Virus record (IMG/VR): IMGVR_UViG_3300030107_002014
Coordinates: 2,693 to 30,433 of that record
Reading direction: 5' to 3' (one strand)
Source: a virus
DNA length: 27,741 bases
A model generated the notes under the pieces. It searched no databases and was not told where the DNA came from. It saw nothing but the letters and a program-made list of their open reading frames with translations. Both the position numbers and the translations under genes were made by a program. Below, one piece after another: positions 6,006 through 11,994 of this stretch (position 1 is its first letter; every line of letters begins with the position of its first letter).

Positions 6006-6041
6006 GTAGAAAAGGGTAGTTTATTTAACAAGTACTACCCT
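6006..6041 (-). terminator. Rho-independent terminator of the 6056-6454 gene
   Basis: A perfect 8-bp stem, AGGGTAGT (6013-6020) with ACTACCCT (6034-6041), 13-nt loop, followed on the minus strand by TTTTCT. It starts about 15 bases downstream of the minus-strand stop codon at 6056, the expected place for a terminator. It implies that the early operon left of 5707 has its own promoter. Confidence 0.6.
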
Positions 6042-6055
6042 AAACTTGGGAAGAA

Positions 6056-6454
6056 TTATTCAGATTCTTCTTTACTACCCTGCGCATCCCTAGCGTCAAG
6101 TGCTGCAATAACTTTCGTTACTACCTCGTCAACGTTAAGAGAGTTTTGCTTAGGAGCTGGTGTTACCATCTGGCTAGCTAAAGTGCCAGCAGATTGGATT
6201 AACACAAAGTCAGCTAAGGGAAGTCTACCCATCTCAATAGCTGTTGCTACTTTGACACGCATATCTTTCCATGGCTGATTAGGATTCAGCTTCCAAGCAT
6301 CTCTACCAATGTTCATGCTTTTCTTAAGAGAAATAGCTTCGGCTTTTCTGTTCGCTTCATTCCATAAAGCGTTCATAAAGTCTCTGCTCTCTTGACTAGC
6401 AGTCTCAGTGATTTGATAAGCAGGAGTAGTATCGTGCTCTAATAAATAGCTCAT
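6056..6454 (-). CDS. Hypothetical protein, about 132 aa, isolated leftward gene
   Basis: I do not recognise it. It is a soluble, largely helical protein (residues 15-60 and 100-125), acidic at the C-terminus (ARDAQGSKEESE). An upstream in-frame ATG at 6466 exists, but the SD GGAGGT lies between it and the ATG at 6454, so the start at 6454 (MSYLLEH) is preferred. Base use is visibly less A+T-rich than in its neighbours (many GCG, CTG, CGC-type codons), hinting at separate acquisition. It has its own terminator and faces the late promoter across a 150-bp divergent region. A regulatory or moron-type gene is possible but unproven. Confidence 0.7.
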   Translation of the reverse strand: MSYLLEHDTTPAYQITETASQESRDFMNALWNEANRKAEAISLKKSMNIGRDAWKLNPNQPWKDMRVKVATAIEMGRLPLADFVLIQSAGTLASQMVTPAPKQNSLNVDEVVTKVIAALDARDAQGSKEESE

Positions 6455-6483
6455 CGATACCTCCATGATTTGTTCGCAAACCG

Positions 6484-6504
6484 ATTACAACGTAAAATTG
6501 TAAT
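6484..6504. promoter_or_regulatory. Dyad symmetric operator-like site
   Basis: ATTACAA and TTGTAAT form a perfect 7-bp inverted repeat with a 7-bp spacer (CGTAAAA). It lies about 30 bases before the start of the minus-strand gene and 55 bases before the late -10 element. Position and 14-bp centre spacing suit a dimeric repressor or activator site. It could alternatively be a hairpin in the 5' leader of the minus-strand mRNA. Confidence 0.35.
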
Positions 6505-6557
6505 TCATAAACCGCATAAGCGGGGGTCGGGTGTGTGAGGTTAGGTGCATTTCAAAA

Positions 6558-6566
6558 TGCTATAAT
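6558..6566 (+). promoter_or_regulatory. Extended -10 promoter for the late operon
   Basis: TG-C-TATAAT is a perfect extended -10 element (TGnTATAAT). The -35 region at 17 bases is poor, as is common for extended -10 promoters. Transcription would begin near 6573, giving a 50-base leader before the first late gene at 6624, whose SD is GAGGAG. No terminator with a clear U-run follows for over 20 kb, so one long late transcript is plausible. Confidence 0.5.
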
Positions 6567-6623
6567 TTTTCTTGCAAATAACATGGGGTATGCGTAGATT
6601 ATATAAAATATTGAGGAGAAATT

Positions 6624-6824
6624 ATGGCTAAAGGACATATTACAAGTAAAGATTTATCTGCTGGTGGCGGCTTAACTGGAGTAGCTAGAAAAGAAGCTCA
6701 AAAAGCTAAGATGAATGAAGAGTTATTGCAAAAAGCTATAGAACATGTGCAATCTGAGAAGATTAAAGCAGCTGAGAAAGATTTAAAGAAAAAGAAAGAA
6801 CCAAAGAAAAAGAAATCTACATAA
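6624..6824 (+). CDS. Small lysine-rich protein, 66 aa, first late gene
   Basis: A basic, helical protein with a glycine patch near the N-terminus (LSAGGGLTG) and a poly-lysine tail (KKKKEPKKKKST). It has no recognised domain; it could bind DNA or RNA. GAGGAG is six bases before the ATG, giving a well supported start. As the first gene after the late promoter and upstream of the terminase genes, a packaging-associated or regulatory role is conceivable from position alone. Confidence 0.7.
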   Translation: MAKGHITSKDLSAGGGLTGVARKEAQKAKMNEELLQKAIEHVQSEKIKAAEKDLKKKKEPKKKKST

Positions 6825-6849
6825 TCTACTATTATCTACTAGTATCTGC
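6815..6849. repeat. Four phased ATCTRC repeats upstream of the terminase genes
   Basis: ATCTAC occurs at 6815-6820, 6824-6829 and 6834-6839, with ATCTGC at 6844-6849: spacing of 9, 10 and 10 bases, close to one DNA helical turn, so all copies face the same side. They overlap the stop codon of the first late gene and run into the short gap before the next gene. Such phased repeats could be a protein-binding array, for example a packaging recognition site for terminase. This is inferred. Confidence 0.4.
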
Positions 6850-6910
6850 GATAGCTACGTAGACTACTTGAAGATAAAGTGTTTTATGTGTTATGTCAAG
6901 GAAAAAATGT

Positions 6911-7189
6911 ATGGGTACATCAATTAATTGGTTAGCTAGGTTATCACAAGAGGACCAGGAACGAATCTTGGGACATATTGAACGCTTGGTTAAATTAGAA
7001 AGGATATTGTCTAAACAGATTCTAGAAGATGAAGATATGACAATGGAATATGTAGAAAATGATGGCGATGCTGACGAAGGAACTAATAGTGTACCCATAG
7101 AAATCAATGGTAGAAAATATTTTATACATAAAGATGTTATGTTTTTAATAGAATCTTTACACAAACAATTGGCAAAACGTGGAAAGTAA
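6911..7189 (+). CDS. Hypothetical protein, about 92 aa
   Basis: The frame is open from an ATG at 6893, but only the ATG at 6911 (MGTSINWLARLSQEDQERIL) has an SD (AAGGA, about eight bases upstream), so that start is preferred. Residues 8-40 form an amphipathic helix, followed by an acidic stretch and a small C-terminal domain (IEINGRKYFIHKDVMFLIES). Not recognised. It overlaps the terminase small subunit gene by 11 bases, indicating coupled translation and perhaps a shared packaging role. Confidence 0.68.
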   Translation: MGTSINWLARLSQEDQERILGHIERLVKLERILSKQILEDEDMTMEYVENDGDADEGTNSVPIEINGRKYFIHKDVMFLIESLHKQLAKRGK

Positions 7190-7961
7190 AAAGATTAAAC
7201 ACGTAAGACATTACGTCTATGATACGAAAGAGGAATTTTTAAAGGACCATCCCAAAGGGATACTTCACTCCGAATGGAGAGATGCTAAACAAGGGGATTG
7301 GGTTAAGAGTGATGATGGTCGTATTGTTCAGCTTTTAAAGGTTTCTAGTAATCTATCGCATCCAAAAGATTCTAAAAACTATAAACAATCTAAAGGCTAT
7401 GTAAGAACTATAGTTGGCACATTTATCAATTCTAAGAAAACTTACATGGACACCGACTTTGAAAAACACCCAAATCGCTACACATTTAGCACCAAAATCA
7501 AAAATACATCTAGTAGGGTGAAGGAGAGGTCCAAATGTACGAACAGAGAAAAAATTTTCGCCACTAGCGTGGCAGTAGGAAAAGACGCTGTGAGTGCTTA
7601 TATGAAAGCATTTACTGAAAAAAATCGTAATACGGCTAGAAAAAAAGCTGTAATATTACTTAAACAGGAGCGAGTAATGAGTGAAATAGAAAAAACTTCA
7701 AAAGAAATAGCGAAAGAGCTAGGGATTGACCATGCATATATATTAGGTTCCCTAAAGCAATTAGCTGATACAAGTGAAGACCAAAATATTGCATTGCAAT
7801 CTTTAAAAGAACTAGGAAAAGCAATCGGTACGCTAGGTAATCAAGTTAAGAAAATAGAAACTGGAGTAGTTGGAATGTTCCAAGGGTTTAGTCCTGAAGA
7901 AATAGAAGGAGCTTCTAGAGCTATACTTCCAGAAACAACTTCCGAGGAGGAAAGAAAATGA
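7179..7961 (+). CDS. terS: Probable terminase small subunit
   Basis: DNA-recognition subunit of the packaging motor. The start is a GTG overlapping the preceding gene. After an N-terminal domain of unknown role (residues 1-105), residues about 120-170 read as the HTH region seen in small terminases: KIFATSVAVGKDAVSAYMKA, then NTARKKAVILLKQERVMSEI. A helical segment (175-220, IAKELGIDHAYILGSLKQLA and NIALQSLKELGKAIG) matches the helix-rich part that follows in Terminase_2-like proteins. The C-terminus is acidic. It is longer (260 aa) than most small subunits because of the N-terminal extension. The assignment rests on the HTH pattern and on position 1.3 kb before terL. Confidence 0.72.
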   Translation: MESKKIKHVRHYVYDTKEEFLKDHPKGILHSEWRDAKQGDWVKSDDGRIVQLLKVSSNLSHPKDSKNYKQSKGYVRTIVGTFINSKKTYMDTDFEKHPNRYTFSTKIKNTSSRVKERSKCTNREKIFATSVAVGKDAVSAYMKAFTEKNRNTARKKAVILLKQERVMSEIEKTSKEIAKELGIDHAYILGSLKQLADTSEDQNIALQSLKELGKAIGTLGNQVKKIETGVVGMFQGFSPEEIEGASRAILPETTSEEERK

Positions 7962-8842
7962 TATGTCCACATTGTAGTAGTATGTTGACAAAAAAAGAAG
8001 GTAAAAAACGCAACAAAGATACTGTTAAACAACAATTTAGCTGTAAGTCTTGCGGAAAATGGTTTTCTATACCAATACCTTCTGATGTTAAAGAATATGA
8101 CAAGAAGCACATAGAACCAGGAAAATTATTCCAAGTAAAAAGCAATGAAAAACTACGAGTGCACGGATTAACGGATATACACGTAGGAGCACACGAATTT
8201 GATTTGAAAAAATTTCAAGAGGCAATTAAAATTATATATGAAGACCCAAATGCACGATGGTTTGGTAATGGAGATATGATAGAACTGATTCCCCCTAATT
8301 ATAAAATAAATCAAAGAGGGCAAAGTATTCCACCAGAAGAGCAATATCTAAGCTTCTTAAAACTGGTACAACCCATACAGGATAAGTGCCTATTTATAAG
8401 AGGAGGGAATCACGACTATCTAAGAAGTTTTAACATATTAGATTTTGATGTATGTAAAACGTTAGCAAGTGAAATGGATGTTCCATATTTTAGATTGCCT
8501 GGATACGCACAAATAACTATTGGCGACAAAGATTGGTTTCTTGTTAGTGGACACGGAAAGAGTGGAGCTAAAAACGGAGACACAGAATTGGATAAAATGG
8601 CTTCAGTTTATTCTGATGGCGATGTATACTTTTTAGGACATAATCATCAGTTGTATTGTAAGCCAATTGATTCATTGACAATAGAAGACGGAGAAGAAAG
8701 TCTAAAACGAAAATGGTATGTAAGAGGAGGGTCGTTCCTTAGATACGCAGACTATGCTCGTTATAGCTTCTATGGGATTCAACGTACTGGTTGGATTACT
8801 ATGGAATTTACTAAAGATAAAATTAACTGTTGGGAGAATTAA
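7958..8842 (+). CDS. Metallophosphoesterase with N-terminal zinc ribbon
   Basis: The N-terminus is a zinc ribbon (C3-x2-C6 and C29-x2-C32), followed by a calcineurin-like phosphoesterase domain: D73-I-H75, G105-D106, G150-N151-H152-D153, H199 in SGHGKSG, and G227-H228-N229-H230. All five metal-binding motifs are intact, so an active phosphomonoesterase or phosphodiesterase/nuclease is expected. The zinc ribbon suggests a nucleic-acid substrate. It overlaps the terS stop (4 bases) and is co-transcribed with the terminase genes; its place between terS and terL suggests a role at DNA packaging or end processing, but the substrate is unknown. Length 294 aa is normal for the fold plus ribbon. Confidence 0.9.
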   Translation: MICPHCSSMLTKKEGKKRNKDTVKQQFSCKSCGKWFSIPIPSDVKEYDKKHIEPGKLFQVKSNEKLRVHGLTDIHVGAHEFDLKKFQEAIKIIYEDPNARWFGNGDMIELIPPNYKINQRGQSIPPEEQYLSFLKLVQPIQDKCLFIRGGNHDYLRSFNILDFDVCKTLASEMDVPYFRLPGYAQITIGDKDWFLVSGHGKSGAKNGDTELDKMASVYSDGDVYFLGHNHQLYCKPIDSLTIEDGEESLKRKWYVRGGSFLRYADYARYSFYGIQRTGWITMEFTKDKINCWEN

Positions 8843-8843
8843 A

Positions 8844-8912
8844 ATGCCAAGTGGAAAAGGAACATATAGAAAACCAGGTAGACCAAAAAAGAAAAAAGGT
8901 AAGAAAAAATAA
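8844..8912 (+). CDS. 22-aa AT-hook-like basic peptide
   Basis: The frame MPSGKGTYRKPGRPKKKKGK-KK starts one base after the phosphoesterase stop, with GGGAG seven bases upstream. The core GRPKKK is an AT-hook-like minor-groove motif. Very similar MPSG-GTY--KRGRP peptides are, from memory, widespread in tailed phages, though often left unannotated because of size. It is probably a DNA-binding or capsid-internal peptide. Spacing, SD and the familiar motif make it a credible gene. Confidence 0.6.
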   Translation: MPSGKGTYRKPGRPKKKKGKKK

Positions 8913-9053
8913 ATGAGAAGAAGAGTATTTGGAACCTTTGAAAAAAGGGTTAAAAGAAAGAAGAAGACTAGACAAGGTATGAGTAATAATACAAAATACT
9001 ATACCAAAGAAAGTCCAAACTATAAAAAAAGAAAGGTAGGTCAAGGTGGGTAA
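8913..9053 (+). CDS. 46-aa arginine/lysine-rich protein
   Basis: The ATG immediately follows the stop codon of the 22-aa gene and the frame runs MRRRVFGTFEKRVKRKKKTR to YKKRKVGQGG. Nearly half of the residues are basic. There is no separate strong SD, so translation is probably coupled. It overlaps the next gene by eight bases. A nucleic-acid-binding role is likely from charge alone; no family is recognised. Confidence 0.55.
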   Translation: MRRRVFGTFEKRVKRKKKTRQGMSNNTKYYTKESPNYKKRKVGQGG

Positions 9054-9294
9054 AAGAAATAAACCTGTATTGTCTAAACATGATTTAGTTAGAGGAATTA
9101 AAGAACTAACTATGCAAATACAAATGTTGCATCGTCACGTTATGATGATGGATAATGTTGTAGATATGTATATTCGTATGAATAAAGATGAAAATAAATT
9201 AAAAAAATACATGGAAAATGTATTAGAAAAAGAAAAAAATGCACAAGATACAGAACATAAGCAAAGCGGAAGAAGCGCTAAAACTAGCAAGTAA
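9046..9294 (+). CDS. Small helical protein with GTG start, 82 aa
   Basis: The start is a GTG within the end of the previous gene, with AGGT-rich sequence upstream. The body (residues 12-65) is one long methionine- and histidine-rich amphipathic helix likely to form a coiled coil (LTMQIQMLHRHVMMMDNVVD then KLKKYMENVLEKEKN). It overlaps terL by 56 bases. Not recognised; a packaging accessory is suggested by position only. Confidence 0.62.
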   Translation: MGKRNKPVLSKHDLVRGIKELTMQIQMLHRHVMMMDNVVDMYIRMNKDENKLKKYMENVLEKEKNAQDTEHKQSGRSAKTSK

Positions 9295-10810
9295 AGACAT
9301 GATTGCATTTGGGAAATTATTTCTTCCTGATGATTTTATGCGAAGTGAAACACCTGCATTTCATTACGAAATGGCTGATGCTATTGATAACCCAGAAGTT
9401 AAACAACTAGCAGTTATTTTGCCTCGTGGTCATGGAAAGACTGTGCTTACTAAATGCTCAATTATTAAAGACTTTGTTTTTTGCCCTAAAGACGATATGT
9501 TATTTTATGCATGGGTATCTGCTACGCAAAAACTTAGTACTGGTAATATGGATTATATCAAATACCATTTTGAGTTTAACGATAAAATAAAATATTACTT
9601 TGGTAATTTGAAAGGAAAAAAATGGACAGAAGAAGATGTGGAGTTATCCAATGGATGTAAACTCATTAGTAAATCAAATGTTGCGGGTATTAGAGGAGGT
9701 GCTAAATTGCATAAAAGATACGACCTCATCATACTTGACGACTTCGAACACGAAGCAAATACTATCACGGCTGAAGCAAGGTCTAAAAACAGTAACCTCG
9801 TTACTGCTGTTGTTTATCCTGCTATTGAGCCTCATACTGGTCGTCTCAGGGTCAATGGTACTCCTGTGCATTATGATAGCTTCATCAATAATCTTATCGT
9901 TAATTATGAGCGTCAAGGAGAAAACCAAAAAGATTTTGCGTGGAGAGTAATTACTTATAAAGCTATATTGCCCGATGGGACTTCTTTGTGGCCTGGTTGG
10001 TTTCCATTAGAAAAATTAGAAGAAAAGAAAAAATTCTATCAGGATAGTGGAACGCCTTCTAAGTTTTATCAAGAATATATGATGCAAGTTCAATCTGAAG
10101 AAGATTCTATTTGGACACAAAAACATATTAAATACTGGGAAGGTTATTACGAATATGACGACAATGAAAACACGGGATACATTGTAAAAGACGGAGAAAA
10201 AACTCCAGTAAATACTTTTATTGGATGCGACCCTGCTACTGATATTGATACAAAAGAATCAGATTTTAGTGTTATTATGGTTATTGCAGTTGATGCAAAT
10301 AATAATCGTTATGTGTTAGAATATGAAAGACATAGAAGTATTCCTACATTAGGAGCAAAAGACAAAGATGGTAAGATATTTGATAAAAAAGGAGTAGTAG
10401 ATTACATTATTGAGTTGTATAAAAAATATAATTGTAGTAGTGCTACAGTAGAAGATGTAGCTATGAATCGTAGTGTTTTTCAAGCTCTTAATGACGAAAG
10501 GAGGAGAATTAATCGTTACGATATTAGCGTAATTCCTGAAAAACCAGGTGGAACACAGAAAAGAAATAGGATTTATTCAGGTTTATCTGGCATTTTTAGT
10601 GTAGGTTCCTTATATTTTAGAGAAAATATGTTTGATTTAATTAATGAAATCATTACATTTGGACCAAGAATGGCTCATGATGATACAATTGAGGGACTAT
10701 ATTATGCTAATTTACACGCTTTTCCCCCTAATTATCAACAAAATGGGACAAAAGATAAACCGAAATGGTATAAACCAAAGAGAAAAGCTAAAAGCTGGAT
10801 AACAGCATAG
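9239..10810 (+). CDS. terL: Terminase large subunit (packaging ATPase/nuclease)
   Basis: Motor that translocates and cuts the genome at the portal. ATPase domain: Walker A P62-RGHGK-T68, Walker B LIILDD (D167, D168) followed by E170, and motif III NGTP (206-209). Nuclease domain, RNase-H-like: D331 in FIGCDPATD, E405/D406 in TVEDVAMNRS, and D481/D482 in PRMAHDDTIEGL. All key residues are present and the length (523 aa) is normal. The start is uncertain: ATG at 9239 overlaps the previous gene by 56 bases and has a weak SD; the ATG at 9299 is an alternative and would lose 20 residues outside the ATPase core. Confidence 0.95.
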   Translation: MHKIQNISKAEEALKLASKDMIAFGKLFLPDDFMRSETPAFHYEMADAIDNPEVKQLAVILPRGHGKTVLTKCSIIKDFVFCPKDDMLFYAWVSATQKLSTGNMDYIKYHFEFNDKIKYYFGNLKGKKWTEEDVELSNGCKLISKSNVAGIRGGAKLHKRYDLIILDDFEHEANTITAEARSKNSNLVTAVVYPAIEPHTGRLRVNGTPVHYDSFINNLIVNYERQGENQKDFAWRVITYKAILPDGTSLWPGWFPLEKLEEKKKFYQDSGTPSKFYQEYMMQVQSEEDSIWTQKHIKYWEGYYEYDDNENTGYIVKDGEKTPVNTFIGCDPATDIDTKESDFSVIMVIAVDANNNRYVLEYERHRSIPTLGAKDKDGKIFDKKGVVDYIIELYKKYNCSSATVEDVAMNRSVFQALNDERRRINRYDISVIPEKPGGTQKRNRIYSGLSGIFSVGSLYFRENMFDLINEIITFGPRMAHDDTIEGLYYANLHAFPPNYQQNGTKDKPKWYKPKRKAKSWITA

Positions 10811-10823
10811 AGGGAGAAGAAAG

Positions 10824-11039
10824 ATGTGGGCAATATTTAAAGATAAAAACGAATATAATGAAAAATCTATTATTGGATTTATTTCTTTTGCACTAATGTG
10901 CGTATTTGGAGTTGTAGATTTAGTAACAGGTTTATTAGGACAAGAAATTATAATTAACGATAATATTTATAATTCATTTGTTTGGGTAACATTAGGTTCG
11001 TTTGGAATTGCTGGAGCAGAAAAAGTTTATAAAAAATAA
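10824..11039 (+). CDS. Holin-like membrane protein, 71 aa
   Basis: Two hydrophobic segments (about residues 14-38, IIGFISFALMCVFGVVDLVT, and 47-66, YNSFVWVTLGSFGIAGAE) separated by a short polar loop, with charged ends. Size and topology fit a class II holin, the membrane protein that times release of endolysin. An endolysin gene lies 560 bases downstream, which supports this. It could also be another small inner-membrane protein. AGGGAGAAG provides the SD. Confidence 0.6.
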   Translation: MWAIFKDKNEYNEKSIIGFISFALMCVFGVVDLVTGLLGQEIIINDNIYNSFVWVTLGSFGIAGAEKVYKK

Positions 11040-11052
11040 TTAGGAGTATAAA

Positions 11053-11601
11053 ATGCCACAATTTGTAGATATAAATGGAAATGTTAGAAAGTTTGATTAC
11101 ACTTACGAAGGTCAAGCTGAATATGAAAAAGCGTATCAAAAAGACCAAGAATCTAGAATGAAATCAAAAACAGCGCCACAAGTAAGTCAAAATATACAAA
11201 ATCAAGGAGCTAATTTAGTAAAAGATATGACTCGAACTTGGGAAGCTCCAGGGAATATGAATAAAGCTGAAATAGCTGCATGGCAAGATGAATTGTACCA
11301 ATTAAATATTATTAAAAATCTAGAAGATTATCAAAAAGGAGTTTGGAACGAAGTAACGCAACACGCAACTGAAAAATATAAAATGTATATAGAAGAAGGT
11401 ATTTCTAATACAAATATTTGGAGAAGAGAACATGGTTTGTCAGATATGGATGAAAAAGGCAAATCAATAGAAGATGTATTAATGGATACAATGGGAGATG
11501 TAGGTTCTCCAAAATCAATGGATGCTCGTGCAAAAATTTTCAATGAACAAGTTTCCGAAGTAGCTGAAGCTTATAAAAGAGCTACTAAAAAAGGTTATTA
11601 A
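11053..11601 (+). CDS. Hypothetical protein, 182 aa, between holin-like gene and endolysin
   Basis: A charged, mainly helical protein starting MPQFVDINGNVRKFDYTYEG with an SD (TAGGAG). Many QN-rich turns occur in residues 35-60. No domain is recognised. It shares its stop with the start of the endolysin gene (TAATG). A head or internal virion protein is plausible given its late position before the portal, but a lysis accessory cannot be excluded. Confidence 0.68.
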   Translation: MPQFVDINGNVRKFDYTYEGQAEYEKAYQKDQESRMKSKTAPQVSQNIQNQGANLVKDMTRTWEAPGNMNKAEIAAWQDELYQLNIIKNLEDYQKGVWNEVTQHATEKYKMYIEEGISNTNIWRREHGLSDMDEKGKSIEDVLMDTMGDVGSPKSMDARAKIFNEQVSEVAEAYKRATKKGY

Positions 11602-11993
11602 TGGCAAGTTTTGGTAAAAAATCACAAGAAAGATTAAATACTTGCGACCCAAGATTAATAGAGCTATTTGAAAGAGTAGTAGAAGATTTTGATTGTACTG
11701 TTTTGCAAGGTCATCGTGGCGAAGAAGAACAGAACAAACTATTTGAAGAAGGGTTTAGTAAATTACAATATCCTAAAGGCAAACATAACCAATATCCTTC
11801 ATTAGCTGTAGACGTTGCTCCTTATCCAATAGATTGGAAAGATAGAGAACGATTTACATATTTTGCTGGATTTGTTATGGGGATTGCAGCTTCAATGGGA
11901 CTTACTGTTCGTTGGGGTGGAGATTGGGATAGAGATACAGAATTAAAAGATAACAATTTTGACGATTTACCACATTTTGAAATAAAGGATTAA
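11601..11993 (+). CDS. Endolysin: M15-type L-alanyl-D-glutamate / D-Ala-D-Ala peptidase
   Basis: Zinc peptidase that cuts peptide cross-links of the cell wall. Motifs of the VanY/M15 fold (T5 endolysin-like): H62 in KGKHNQ, D71 in SLAVDVAPY, and H125 in LPHFEIKD as the three zinc ligands; R39 in GHRGEEEQ is the conserved substrate-contact arginine. The first methionine overlaps the upstream stop. No signal peptide is seen, so release needs a holin, consistent with the candidate at 10824. At 130 aa it is catalytic domain only, without a wall-binding domain, as usual for phages of Gram-negative hosts. Confidence 0.9.
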   Translation: MASFGKKSQERLNTCDPRLIELFERVVEDFDCTVLQGHRGEEEQNKLFEEGFSKLQYPKGKHNQYPSLAVDVAPYPIDWKDRERFTYFAGFVMGIAASMGLTVRWGGDWDRDTELKDNNFDDLPHFEIKD

Positions 11994-11994
11994 T

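Noticed and set aside
6613-6623. TATATAAAAT at 6600-6610 as the late -10
   Set aside because: Transcription would then start at or after the SD (GAGGAG) of the first late gene; the extended -10 at 6558-6566 is a better match and leaves a normal leader.
7841-8145. Minus-strand frames under terS and the phosphoesterase
   Set aside because: They are antisense to two strongly supported genes and show no SD or recognisable domain.
9636-9950. Frame nested inside terL
   Set aside because: It overlaps the Walker B region of terL in another frame, has no good SD, and its leucine/isoleucine/serine-rich product reflects the terL codons.
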